Origin: Luscinia megarhynchos
Lineage: Eukaryota > Chordata > Aves > Passeriformes > Turdidae
Length of the DNA: 64,000 nucleotides
Reading direction: 5' to 3'
Assembly (NCBI GenBank): GCA_034336665.1
Contig: CM067592.1
Location: forward strand, 49,555,783-49,619,782
Made by a program: the position numbers and the translations under genes. Positions 14,701 through 41,069 of this stretch are shown here, piece by piece (the stretch's first letter is position 1; each line of letters starts with the position of its first letter). Under the pieces are notes generated by a model that was not told the origin of the DNA, searched no databases, and saw only the letters and a list, made by a program, of their open reading frames with translations.

Positions 14701-17700
14701 GAGAGGGACCCACGGTGGAGCAGTTTGTGAAGAACTGCAGGCCATAAGAAGGATTCACACTGGAGAAGTTCAGGGAGGACTATCACCCTTGGGAAGAACC
14801 ACATGGTGGAGCAGGGGGACAGTGTGTCCTGCCTCTGAGGAAGGAGTGGCAGAAACAACGTGTGAGGAACTGACTGCAGCCCCCATTCCCTAACCCCCTG
14901 CACTACTCACAGAGGAGTTACATAAAATCAGAAACTAAAGCAAGCCTGGGAAATTAAGTTAAATTGATTTTCCCAAGTCAAGTCTATCTTGCCCATGACA
15001 GCAATTACCAAGTGATCTCTCCCTGTCCTTATCTCAACCCATGAAATTTTGTGGTGTGTCTCTCCTCTGACTAGTTGAAAAGGAGCGTGATAGAACAGTT
15101 TTGGTGAACACCTGGCATAGAGTGTGGATCAACTCACGACACTTCTATACTCCTTTGCAGATTGCCCCAAAATCATGCATCAGAGGTCTGTACAGACCTG
15201 AATAGTTCAGCTCCTTTATTTGTTTCTGTAGGGTTGTTTTCATTTGTTCAACAGCTTCAAGTGTTTTTCGGTCTTTCTTGTAGCCTTCATCCATTTTTTT
15301 AACTTCAGCTTCTTTTGCCTTTAATTCTTTTTGTGCATAATTCAATTTCATTTGAGCCTAGAAGGAGTAAGCAAAAATTGAAATGGATCTTCAAAGACAA
15401 TCTTGCAAGTGCAAATTTAGAACACTTCACCACTTAGCACTATTCAAGCCATCCATGTAATTTATAAAATTTTCCACTGGTTGCAGATATGACAAAAAGC
15501 AGCCTTAGCTTTTGAAAATAATGGCACAGGTTATTTGGAAACAAAAACATAGATCTTGTATTTAACTACGGTAATATATTTGAACATGGACAGAGTCGGA
15601 GAAGAAACTAAGTAAGGTAAGGCGGGATGCAGCTGTCCTTGTTACTCTACAGAGAAGAATTTCTCCTTAAGTGAGACGAGGGAAGTGAACTTTGGAAATT
15701 TAAACTCCACTATCATCATTAACCCAGCAGAGGTTTTCCATCTTAAGATAAAACAAGCATTGTCTCTTTCAGTGGTGTGATGAGCATACAGTTTAACTAA
15801 GGAGAAAATAATTTCTTCTAAATTCTCTATTTCACAATCACAGGCATCTGATTTTTGATTCCATTAAAAACTGTAGAAATCTCTTTGATTGTATATCATG
15901 GTCAACAATCCTAATTTTTTGCTATACAATACTATCCATCATTTGAGTACAGTGAATCTTATTTTATATCTCAAATGTCAGTTTCTAATACTTCCTCGCA
16001 GCAATGCTACAGCATTTTCCTGTGCAAGAATATTTTATTTATATTTTATCAAAGTTAGTTTAATGCATATGGCAAAATGTAAAATAACTTGCATAGATAT
16101 TCTGCATCTCCTTTCACTGATCTTTCAAGAATGTGTCAATTGGTTTACAGACAATTTTCAAAAGCATGAAGGCAGATCTGAGACAGGTAGAGGGTTTTTT
16201 TACCTGTTTAGCCTCTGTTACTGCTTTACTAATTTCATTTTTGCAGATCATCATCTGTCCTGAAAGAGTAGCTTCTTCACCATCCTTACTGCTGGACAGG
16301 CCAGCAGATACAGCATTAAAATGCTGTTGTGCTGCAGCTAAAGCATGTGCATCTTTTTCACTTTCTTCCAGTAAAACATTTAGTTCCTTCTCTAGATTCT
16401 TTACTTCTTTCTCCTTTGACTCTAATGCTTTCGAATCCTTCAGTAAAACAAAGAACAAAAATTTTAAAAAAACCTTGAAATTCATGTTGTTTAGGTGAAG
16501 AACAACAAGTAGTTTCATCAACTACAAAGGGTCATTTCTATGACCTTTTGTCAGATTTTGCGATCTTGCAATATGTCTTTGCATATTTTCAAATGTGTTA
16601 CTTGCCCCATGAGTGTACTGAATAGCTACAGAGAGATGAAATACTGTAAGTGGTAACAACTGCCCAAGAACTAGGAGAATTATCTAGCTCTTATCAATAT
16701 CTAAAAAATTATCCTCCCGCATAAAAACCATTGATGGTCTAAAATATGCAAGGTGGAGATTTCTCATTTAATTTTAAGAGCAACACATGTCCAGTGAGCA
16801 TAATTGTTTGAAGCTACAGGGACCTCTGCTGAGCTTAAGAGAAAATCTGAAGCCATAAGGAGTTGCACTTTATTTGTATTTGCATCATGTCTTTTTCTAA
16901 CGGGAACCTACTACCTATGCTGTACAAATTATGCATGCCCTTAACATTTGTCTTTGCTTTCTTGATGTAATTCTTGCCAAGCAGAGGATTCTTCATACCA
17001 TAAAATGAAAGAAAAACCAGCTGTTCTCAGAAACTGAATTAATTTACTGTGTAAAGAAAATTATATACAAATATCTTACCTTTTGCATACGTGTTACCAA
17101 GTCATTGTACTTAACCTCTTCAGATTTTAAGTTTTGCTTCTTGAGATCAAGAGCACTTCGTGCTTTTGTATTAACTCTTTGATTTTCTGAAAGAGCAGCT
17201 TCCAGTGCACGGAGTGTACCACTAACTTCCTACAATCAGTAATAAAGGAAATTTAATTTAGCCTCTGAACCAATGCAGTATTTGTAATATTTCATCTCTG
17301 TTCAGAGCTTTATGCAAAAGCAAATCTGACCATGCAGGGTCAGGTCTCCAATACAAACAGGTGAGACCATCTCTTACCTTTGAAATCCAACCTAACTTGA
17401 AGGTACTATTGAAGAACCACATCACTCCATAAGATGAGAGGGACACTGTCCTTGTACAGAAAGTGGATTTAGACATAAAATGGGCCATCCTGTATCTCAT
17501 CAAATTTACTGCCCCCAAAATTGAAGTCAATACTCCTTACTGTCAAACAAAACCTTGCTTACTTTTCTTTTGAGACATCAACAAAAATGGAGAAAAAAGT
17601 CTCTTACTACAGAGTGGAAACATGAGGACAAACAGCTTTTATGCTTCAGTTCTTTTTCATCTGCATTTCAGACAAAAAAAGCCCCTCTTTAAATGGATGT

Positions 17701-20700
17701 CTTCTGGACAAAACCAACAATAAACCGACAATGAACAATGCATAATCCAAGCAACACACCGGAAGATAAAAATTCAAGGGTATATTATTTATAAAAATAG
17801 TTCCAGTGTCTTAAAATTCTTTGTATTCAGGTATTCAGATGAGCACAACTCTAGTTTCATTTACCTTATCCTTTTCCTTTTCCATCTCCGCAATGTCTTC
17901 ATTAAGTTGTTTTACCTTCTGTTGAATTTCAGCCCTTGATTCCTGAAACTTCTCTACATTAGATTGCATTTCTTTTAACATATCAGTGGAGGATACCTTT
18001 GTTTCTTCAGCCAGAACAAACTGATAAGCTATACAAAAGCGGCTTAAGTGTTCTATCTCTCGCACTAATTTTTGGTATTCTAGATAGGATGCTCGTTCCT
18101 GAACAGACAAAAAAAAAAAAAAAGCTCTGAAATTTGATGGAAAACAATGTTACATAAGACTATTATAGAAATCTTTGAAGCACTCTAAACATTAGTATTT
18201 GTAAGTAAGAGGAAGGATTCTTCACATCATTCTCAGCTAAAACAATATTCATATAATTGATTGCACACCAGAAATATTGCTTGACTTAGTTTTTCAAGAA
18301 CTAAGGCACTTTTAAATCTATTTTTATCTAGCTCTTTTGTTTTCTTCCTTCTCCTTACATCTCTCTCTAGGATTTTCTGGAAGTCCAAAATGTCTTATTT
18401 TCTGTATTTGGGAATATGACAAAATCCTCTCTCTTACAAGTCTCCACCGAGCTTGAAAACATGCTATTGTTTTAGCCAAAACATACTGGTTCAGGGTAGT
18501 TCAAAGCATATTTTCAGTACTTGACCCGCCTTACCACCCTTCTAATTTTTCCATACCTCTTTCAGTTTCTGTAAAGTTGGACTGATCTCCTCATTTAAGA
18601 CCTGAAACATGTAACAGAAGATTTATATTCTGATTTTACTGAACACTGAACTTTAAACATGTGAACTTTAAGCATGGATATCTAGTTACAGGTGCAGAAA
18701 TGAACCATTCTACAAGTCAAAGTCAACATTAAACTAGTTGTTCAGTTATCTTTAACAAACATGGATGAAAGTATACTTTACAACACGTAGTACCGTTTGA
18801 ATGCTTTGCAGTTTGGATTCCTTCTTTTCTATGGTTTTCTGGACAGCTATTTTCTTGCACTCGTACATCCTAGTACCAGCTGCTTCTTCAATCATGGCTA
18901 AAATCTAAAACAAAGCAATGCAAAAAACTTTCATGTTTCTTCTTACGTCAGATTGGTTCAATTAAGCTGAACACCTCATCTCCCTCCAACCTTTTTTTTG
19001 GCCCCCTCCCAACATATAGATTCTTATCATTCATATCAGTTCAGTAACACTTCAGACAAAAAAATTCTTTCAACTTTCCTACCTCTGGTGGCTTCATATT
19101 TAGAACTTTGGTAATTTGTCCCTGGTGATAGAAAGATAAAACAAGAACAGTGGTTGTGTACCACGCAGTAGCAAAAAGAAAAACAAAAGCCAAAACCCCA
19201 AACCCCTGCTCACTTTTATACATTATAAGTTCAAGCACTTTCAAAAATTTTTTTGCTACAATAATCTAGTTTACTCAAATGTTTTGCTCTTCAAAGTTCA
19301 AATAATTCATTCTTTCAGGTAATATATTTGAAATAGCCCTTACATTACATCTCAGGCTCATCCTCCACAGTCCTGATTACATCTTAAAGGATTAATGCAA
19401 GTATTTTTCCTAGAGTCTTACTGTTGCCAATGTTGAATAAACTCCTAATCATAAATCAGTTTTGGTGACACAGCTCTTATATAACAGAGAAAGAAAGTAT
19501 GTAGAAAACTGTCCCCACCTTTGCAATCCACTTGGAAAATTACATTTGAATCCTGCTCTGTTTTATTACTCCTTGCATTTCAGGAATTTGCCTAGTCCCT
19601 TACAGTCTTATCAGTTTCTCAGCTTTCTTTGGATAATTGTGACTTAAGATGGTATATATCTCAACTTCATTCAAGACACTGTCTAACACAGAGCACAAAT
19701 AATAGAAAATAAAATCTGCCACATTAGAATATTTATAAAAGCAATATCTATATGTTAAAGAGAAAAGTAGAAAATAAAATGGGAACATCAGAAGTTTGCT
19801 AACATGAGGGCCACATGTGAAGTCTTGTACTACAAGATGTGTTTTAGGGTCAAATTATGCTGTACCGGACACCTTAACTACTTAACAGACTTCATTTTTA
19901 CCTTATAAGATGTCATTCTAATTAGGAAATTTAGTGTTTTCCAACTGTCTTCCCTATCTTAAACTTAGTGAAAGTCCTATTCTTTCTGGATTTTATAAAG
20001 ATGCACACAATACCTGCATAATGAGGAAGTGAGGGTTATTGACGTTGAGTCCAACAGAACAGAAGAGATCCTGCACACGGCTGTTGGCAGCATTCACACC
20101 GTTGATAAGATACTTACTCCTACCTCCAACAACAACCTGAGAGCAAAGACAAAAAATCTGTTTGGTGCTGTGAGAATATAAAATGTAATAAAGAATAAAA
20201 AATCTGAGTGCATCACACATTATATCTTTGGGTACACAAGAATGTGCATACTGTACAGAACATCAAACCAGAAATTGACATTTAAAATATTTAACTAATA
20301 CAAGAAAGATTAGTTACTGAGGACAATACTGTCAAAAAACTTTCCAGAACCTCTACTTTAAAAACCTAAACAATCAAAAAATAACCAAAAACCAAAACCC
20401 CAACATCTTCATCAGAAAAATAAAGGTTCCTTTGTTCTTGGAGACCAAATTTAACACACAGTTCAGATATTAAGAGGAAAGATATGAAAACAAAAAAAGC
20501 TGCAAGATACAATATTTTAATTTGCTTTATGAACATTTCTAGCCAGTACACTGGATCTGCTCCTGCAGTTTGCATAACTAACTACACTGGAGAGGCAACA
20601 TAGAAGCCTTGCCTCTACTGCAGAAACATGGTAAAAATATATATAGGTTATGAAAAATTATAGATATTAAAGACTCACCTGCCTAGTCACAGTAATCTCG

Positions 20701-21897
20701 TCATTAGCTTCAAATCCCAGTGGACTTCGATTCTTGTCTGAATTATCAAAGATAATAGACACAGTTGCCTTTGTAATTCCAGCTTGCCCACTCTTATAAA
20801 CTAGATCTTGCAAGTTGGAAGCTCGCACCTAAGTCCAGAGAACAGACAAATACTTTTTTTTAAGTAATTAACTTCACATTTTCACTGTACTACAGTAGAT
20901 TTTGGAGAAATTAATGAAAAAGAAAATTAAGATCCAGCTGCATATTTATGAGTTCATAAAACTGTGAACTGACACATGGGAGCTGTAAGGTGTTGTCATC
21001 ATAAAACCACAACCAGTGTGTGCCAGTCTAGTTTTACTTATCCAGCTAAATTTCTGCACGAGGCCCCTGACAAACATTGAATACATCTTTAAAAAAGCCA
21101 GCTGACAGTAAATTTATTTAACAAGCATTTGTTTTTCACAATACAGTTCACAGGGAAATGATTCAGAAAGTGTTGCTTGGAGGTCTGCAGGCTTTGTCTA
21201 CAGCTGGGGGAAGGTAGGGATGGGAAAGAATGGAAATTTAAAAATCACCTTCAGACAGAGATTAAAATCGATGTCGGATCACACAGTTTTTTATGATAAT
21301 AAAGCAGATATAATCTCTTCAAATAGTAGGCATTGCATGAAAACCACTTATAATTTTTTTTCTTATGAACCAGGTAGCCAGATTTTAAGACCCAATCCAG
21401 AACTGAAAACATTTCTTACAAGTGAGTAAATTAGTACCTTTAGATGCAAAAGACCTTTAGCTTGAAGTTATTAGCTTTTAAGTGGTTATTTTCAGTCTTA
21501 AGCCACATACTTTGTGTAAGTATTATATGTGGATGAAGTTGTAACTCAACCTTAATGTAAAACTGAGCAACGACAGAGACCCAGATTTATGTAATGAAAA
21601 AGCCAAATAATGAAACTATTTCTTTCAAAGAAGCACCACTTCAGGTCTTCCATGGGAGGTTACTCACTGGAGTAACATGAAAAGTTGTTGACAGAAGAAA
21701 GACCTTTCTTCAATGTCTCGTCTCTTTACCTGTGAGAGATTGCTGATTCCCAGCACGAAACAGATGGAGTCCAAGATATTCGATTTGCCGCTACCATTCA
21801 GGCCAGTAATGGCATTGAATAATGGGTCAAAGTCATTAATTTCCGTCCTCTGAGCATAGGATTTAAAACCGTCAAGAACAATTGACTTGATGTACAT
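2606..21897 (-). CDS. SMC2: SMC2, structural maintenance of chromosomes protein 2 (condensin subunit)
   Basis: ATPase core of condensin I and II, which pairs with SMC4 to compact mitotic chromosomes. Twenty-four coding exons on the minus strand: 21730-21897, 20679-20828, 20014-20136, 19083-19121, 18794-18904, 18557-18601, 17865-18098, 17080-17229, 16204-16437, 15198-15357, 13223-13340, 12448-12586, 12102-12221, 11585-11789, 10875-11010, 9781-9905, 8810-9003, 8367-8510, 7937-8131, 7192-7392, 6273-6389, 4972-5132, 3633-3780, 2606-2773. Reading phase closes at every junction and gives 1,194 residues (human 1,197). Walker [10 protein letters not shown] is near residues 32-40, two long coiled-coil arms flank a hinge around 520-670, signature LSGGQR is at 1085-1090 and Walker B LDEVD at about 1112-1116. 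The start is chosen by homology and by an A at -3. All introns are GT-AG except intron 14, which begins GC. No frameshift or internal stop was seen. Confidence 0.96.
3515..3612 (+). repeat. CR1 LINE 3'-end fragment
   Basis: Typical CR1 3' terminal sequence: GGTGTCCCTGCCCGTGGCAG, then a GATGATCTTTAAAG segment and a CTTCCAACCCAAACTATTCTA end. It lies in SMC2 intron 23, antisense to the gene, about 20 bases from the exon 23 donor. Confidence 0.85.
3633..3780 (-). CDS. SMC2: SMC2 coding exon 23, Walker B and D-loop
   Basis: It encodes the catalytic [18 protein letters not shown] segment. The Asp-Glu pair is at about residues 1113-1114 and coordinates Mg and the attacking water. The exon lies between two CR1 fragments at 3515-3612 and 3850-4284. 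Confidence 0.93.
3850..4284 (+). repeat. CR1 LINE 3' fragment
   Basis: It contains the CR1 sequence GATGAGGAGCAG, a TTCTTCACTGAAATGG segment and a terminal tandem ATTCTATGATTCTA at about 4270-4283, the diagnostic CR1 3' repeat. It lies in SMC2 intron 22, antisense to the gene, about 70 bases upstream of the exon 23 acceptor. Confidence 0.9.
4972..5132 (-). CDS. SMC2: SMC2 coding exon 22, ABC signature motif
   Basis: It starts [15 protein letters not shown] and ends at LSGGQ plus two bases of the Arg codon (residues 1037-1090). LSGGQR is the ABC-type signature that closes over ATP bound to the partner SMC4 head. The donor reads AAAG followed by GTTGGT. Confidence 0.93.
11585..11789 (-). CDS. 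SMC2: SMC2 coding exon 14, hinge region
   Basis: It encodes residues 598-665 plus one base of the next codon. The content is hinge sequence ending in a GTLHGG motif; the two glycines are typical of SMC hinges. The reading frame joins exon 15 only if the exon ends GGAG and the intron begins GCAATT, giving HGGASSQA across the junction. This is therefore a GC donor rather than GT. Confidence 0.88.
14221..15141 (+). mobile_element. Solo LTR of an avian endogenous retrovirus, copy A
   Basis: About 920 bases, edges approximate, beginning TGTGTTGC and ending CTCACGACA, so with TG...CA-type termini. It aligns by eye, in inverse orientation, with the copies at 60.9 and 63.5 kb: shared segments include the GGCTCCAAGACAGAGCC region near 14250 and the CCATTCCC/CACTG stretch near 14885. 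Iterated GGAGCAG-CTGCAG motifs fill its centre. No gag or pol frame is attached. Orientation is inferred from the shared layout, with a polyadenylation-like signal near the far end. It sits in SMC2 intron 10, antisense to the gene. No clear target-site duplication was found. Confidence 0.75.
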
Positions 21898-21910
21898 CTT
21901 CTCAATATTC
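21730..21910 (-). CDS. SMC2: SMC2 first coding exon, Walker A
   Basis: It encodes residues 1-56, beginning [16 protein letters not shown]. The ATP-binding P-loop GLNGSGKSN sits near residues 32-40. Thirteen bases of 5' UTR precede the ATG (21895-21897) after a good acceptor ending TTAG at 21911, so the start of transcription must lie in another exon upstream. The donor is CACAG followed by GTAAAG. Confidence 0.93.
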
Positions 21911-22760
21911 CTAAGGATCAGTTAAAGTAATCCTCTGAGAAGCTGTAAAAAAAAGTATCTGGATTATAATCCTATACATTTCAGAATACAGAAAAAAGAA
22001 CAACCAAATGAATCATACCGAAAAACAACTAGACCTGCGAGAAAATGGAAAGAACGCATGCCTTTTACAACAAAAATGTCATGAGCTTATAAACGAAAAA
22101 AGCCAAGCAGACCACAGATCCAGGCAGTATCCCAACAATAACCGGTGTTTCAGCATTTCTAAGCGACTTGCTTAGAAACACAAAGTTTATCGCAACACTT
22201 GGGTATACACTCGCCGCAAAACTACAGTTTGCCGCAAAGCTGGAAGGAAAGCGAAGCGAAAGAAAGCGGAAGGAAAAGCCCGGGCATTTCAGAACGTGGC
22301 AGAGCATCCCTTTCCTGCTTGCAGAATTGCTGTACCTGCTCAGCCACACCGCCCGCGAGGGGTAAATCCCAGGCAAGCGGCAGCCTCGGCTCTGAGGCAT
22401 CGGGAACAAGGAGCCATCAGAGCCCCATCACCGGCCCTGCCGCCTTCATCGCGCTGCCCCCCGGCCCCGCCAGTGACCCCGCTCCAGCGAGCCCTCCCTG
22501 CCGGTTCTGATACCAGCTCGGCCGCGGGCAGCCCCGCTTCCTTCCCCGGTCCTGCTGCCCCACTCGCTCACCGCTGTCCAGAGCCGCTTCCCGGTCCTGC
22601 TGCCTCACTCGCTCACCGCTGTCCAGAGCCGCTTCCCGGTCCTGCTGCCTCACTCGCTCAGCGCTGTCCAGAGCCGCTCCTCGGTCCCGCTGCCCCACTC
22701 CTCGCCGCTGTCCAGAGCCGCCGATCCCCGCCACGATCAAATTTTGGCGCCGAGCGTCGC
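21911..22760 (-). promoter_or_regulatory. SMC2: SMC2 promoter and 5' non-coding exon region
   Basis: The GC content rises sharply from 22.2 kb, forming a CpG-rich block that runs to about 23.1 kb. A TTTTGGCGCC element at 22742-22751 fits the E2F consensus TTTSGCGC, as expected for a cell-cycle gene. The untranslated first exon should lie between this element and about 22.3 kb. Candidate donors are GCGGTGAGC copies at about 22568-22620 and CAGGTACAG near 22331-22338. The exact start is not determinable here. Confidence 0.6.
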
Positions 22761-23100
22761 AGCCGTTAGGGGAGGCGCCTGATGGCGGCCGCCCCGCCCG
22801 TCACCCGGCCCGCCCTCCGTGGGGGTGAGGGGCGGCCAGGCGGCGCCTGGCTCCTCCCGGGAGCGGAACGCGGTCGGAAGGGGCGGCGCGCAGCCCAGCG
22901 GAGGCAGGCACGGCTGATGTGGCGGGGAGAGGGGAGCCCCTGCTCGGACGGGGGCTGGAGCAGGCAGGAAATGGCGGGTGCCGGCCCCGTGAGGAAGATG
23001 GGCGTGGGCGGGAAGGCTGCGGGAAGGCGTTCGTGCGGCGGGGCTGAGGAGCATGGGCGTAAACTCCAGGCTGCGCGGGAAGTGTCCTTGTACCTCCCTG
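22200..23100. other. CpG island at SMC2 5' end
   Basis: A GC-rich segment with many CG dinucleotides contrasts with the AT-rich flanks. The frames open through it in several phases are Pro/Ala/Arg-rich compositional artefacts. It could act bidirectionally, but no plus-strand exon is supported. Confidence 0.85.
22544..22722. repeat. 45-bp minisatellite, about four copies
   Basis: The anchor GTCCAGAGCCGC recurs at 22576, 22621, 22666 and 22710, so the period is 45, 45 and 44 bases. Units differ by a few substitutions. The array lies inside the SMC2 CpG island, just downstream of the E2F-like site in the direction of transcription. Confidence 0.92.
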
Positions 23101-24415
23101 GAATTATGTTAAAATGAAGGAAATGCTGTTTTATACTTTCTACAAGCATTCCTACTATGCCACCCCCCACCCCCTCCAAAGAAAAAAAGCGCAAATAAGC
23201 GCCATCTATGCCTGTTCAAATCTGTTGCTGTAAATCTGTAATTTACGTAGACATTCTTCCATTCAATCAGAATTAGGAAAACTTGCTCAAAATGTGTGAG
23301 TGCGTGTTACTGGAAGAACAGTAGCTGTGTATTTATTGTTGCACTGCACTGGTCAAAGCAGGAAAGCGAAGTTGGCTGGATGCATTTACTCATTCCTGAG
23401 CCTGCTTTTGTTTTTTTGTGCTGTGTAAATAGACCAGGACTTTGAAGGCAGGCTCCAGTCTTGTTGGACAGTGTTACTGCTGAGGTCTGCTGTAGAACTT
23501 GGTGTCCTGGACTACTGCGTTTGATGTTGTTTCAGTAATTTGACATAATCTAGACTGCAGGTCTACATTACGTTAGGAAAACATGATAGTGTATTTGCTT
23601 ACTTCAGGAATTACATTGGATACAGCTGTTTAAGCCGTTAATGTGACAGCACTGTTGTTGGAAGTACTGCCACCGAAAGCACTTGGTAGTCCTTTTCTGC
23701 AGCTTATATACTTACGTCTGGAAACTAAACTGGGAAAAATTTTTTTCCAGTATGGACAAGAATCAGATTGATACTATATAACTACACAAGCCTGCTCTCT
23801 GTGGCAAACTGAAAAGTTTCTCAAATTATTTTTGAATCTGCCTTCTGTGGCAAACGTACTAGTGTGTCTCTTTCCTGCAGGGCTCCTGGTCTGCTCCTGT
23901 TAGAGGTGGCTGCTTGAACTACATCGAAGGTGGTACCTGGTTGTTCTTCAAATGGTCAAAGTAATTCTCAATGTGTGGTTGATGGAGCTGGTGGCTGGGG
24001 AGCTAGTGCAGTACCTGCTCCAGCTGTTGCTTTTCTATCCAGACTAACCACAGCCTGAAATAAGGAAATGGAAGTAAAGCAGAACCAATCCTGATGGGAG
24101 GCTTTGTCCTGTAAAGATAGCCCGGTTTATTCCCTATTTACATATAATGTGGGAAAGAAAAATAATTAATAAATATTAATAAATAAGTTCTTAAACAGAT
24201 CTGTAATAGCTTTGACATCATAAACTTTAAATTTGAGTGCTTCATTTTAAGAAATAAAAAATCCAGTTGTAGCTACTTAACACACAGTTGGAACAAATAC
24301 AACGCATGGCTTGAGGAAGGAAAATATATTTTTTGCAGCTTGCTATCTAAGAGTGATTTTGTTATTGTTATAGTAACTTTATGATGAACTTCAAGAAAGC
24401 AAACTTCCAGCTGTT
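23101..24415. other. SMC2-PTGR1 intergenic, nothing recognised
   Basis: Ordinary AT-balanced sequence after the CpG island. No exon, repeat family or RNA gene was recognised. Confidence 0.5.
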
Positions 24416-24417
24416 TA

Positions 24418-24985
24418 AGGAGCTAGTCAGTAGAACCCTCTGGAAAACTGCCCTTTTGGACAAGGGGTGGAACAGAGCTGACATATTTTTAGGGACACGT
24501 TCCACAGAGCACAAGAGCTAGTGATCCCTAGTCACAAGAAATTGAGATAGGAAGGCAAGAAATTGGCATGGGTGAGTAGGTCAAACTAAAAGGCAAGAAG
24601 GAAATGCAGAGGCAGTAGAAGCAGGGACAGGTATCTGGGATGAGTATAGGGAATCTGAGTGTGTAGGGATGGGCTGAGGAAGATCAGGGGGCATCTGGAG
24701 CTGAGCTTGACAAAGAGTGCAAGGAATAACAGGAAGGGTTTCTACAGGTATGTTGCTCAGACAGAAGAGGTCAAGGGGAGTGTACACACACGTACCACTG
24801 TGGGAAATGCAAGCATGGCAAACAGGTAGCAATGTACCAGAAGGCTGAGGTACTGAACCACTTTTTTGCCTCAGTCTTCAGTGGCAAAACACTTCTCTCT
24901 CCACATCCTTCAAGTGGGTGGACAGCAGGGTGGAGACTGGAGTAGCAAAGTGTTTCCCACTATAAGTGAAAGTCTAGTGGCAGGG
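24418..24985 (+). repeat. Decayed CR1 LINE, ORF2 segment
   Basis: It matches the CR1 ORF2 region between the endonuclease and reverse transcriptase parts. It includes an AGGCAGTAGAAGCAGGGACA segment, a TTCTACAGGTATGT segment and a frame reading AEVLNHFFASVFSGK near 24840-24887, a CR1 hallmark. Stops and indels interrupt it. Plus orientation. Confidence 0.85.
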
Positions 24986-25309
24986 CTGCATCAGTGAAAA
25001 ATGCCATCCTAGGGGTCCCAGTGTTATGACAAAGAAGCCATTCTGCTAGACATATGGCACCTGACAGATTTGCCTCTTGCCACTGATCAATGCTGGTCAT
25101 GGGTGTGAGCTCTGACTGAGGTATTTCTTATGGTCTGTAAATGTGAGTATTCATCTAGCCCTACCTCAGAGACAAATTGGTGAGTTAGAATTGTCTCTAA
25201 ATTAGAGGATTGTCCACCACAGGACAAAGTCCAGGTGGCAGCCCATTTCTAGCCATAATTTTTATATCCTTATGAAGGACCTAGACAGTCATGACCTGGA
25301 AGGGCAGAA

Positions 25310-25710
25310 TCTTTCCACACTACCCTGAACTTGGATCTAGCTGCATCCAGAGTTCTCAATTCCCTAGCAGAAGAAAGTCACGGATACACATGAACAAACT
25401 CAGTGTAGGGCTACCAAGATGATGAGGAAAAACCAAAAGAGAAATGGCTTTGTTTAGTATCCAGAAACAAAAATTATTTTTTCTGCTGCTTTCTTTAGCT
25501 GCTTGGCAAGACAGTATTAAGAGAATGGTACCCAGCTCATCTGAGGGGAATGTACAATAAGAGATGACAAGTGTTGTTTGCTGAACAGTGTTTTCCAATA
25601 GCATGTGGAGAGTCCTGAGATTTCCTTCTGCCAAATCATGTCAAGGTTAGATACTAGAACAGGTTGCCTGAAGAGGTTGTGAAATCTTTATATTCTAAAA
25701 GTAATACAAC
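25310..25710 (+). repeat. Probable CR1 LINE 3' portion, degenerate
   Basis: Weak resemblance to the CR1 3' region: CTACCAAGATGATGAGG near 25410 and ACAGGTTGCCTGAAGAGGTT near 25660. It probably belongs to the same old insertion as the ORF2 segment upstream. Boundaries are uncertain. Confidence 0.5.
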
Positions 25711-40841
<15,131 letters not shown>

Positions 40842-41040
40842 AGATAAGCTTTTCCTGGGAGACTGGTGCAGGGGAATGTGATTCTGTTAAATGGTTTTAA
40901 TTCACTCATCAAATTGTATGACCAGTATGTTTCAATCATTTTGCTGATGTTTGGTGATCATAACTTCTGTTAATAATTTTGCTAGCTTTGGAGCTCTGGA
41001 TTTTTTCACATACTGAAAATAAAAAGGAAATATTAAAAAT
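40842..41040 (+). other. PTGR1: PTGR1 3' UTR with AATAAA signal
   Basis: An AATAAA lies at 41018-41023, about 180 bases after the TGA, and is followed by a T-rich then GT-containing stretch at 41045-41065, a normal polyadenylation layout. Confidence 0.75.
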
Positions 41041-41069
41041 TTAGGGTTTTTTTTTCTTGTGGCAATGTC

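Noticed and set aside
14269..14903. Frames of 82-125 codons on both strands at 14.3-14.9 kb
   Set aside because: They lie wholly inside LTR copy A. The repeated motifs depress stop codons, and no retroviral protein is recognisable.
14183..15147. CTTCTA at 14183-14188 and 15142-15147 as a target-site duplication for LTR copy A
   Set aside because: The right copy abuts the LTR edge, but the left copy is about 32 bases away from the apparent TG terminus, so the match may be chance.
16133..16498. 121-codon plus-strand frame
   Set aside because: It is the antisense shadow of SMC2 exon 9, which is coiled-coil coding sequence.
22296..23194. Several 100-157 codon frames in the SMC2 CpG island
   Set aside because: Pro/Ala/Arg/Ser-rich translations open on both strands in overlapping phases, which is an effect of GC content. 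The minisatellite also keeps frames open because 45 is divisible by three.
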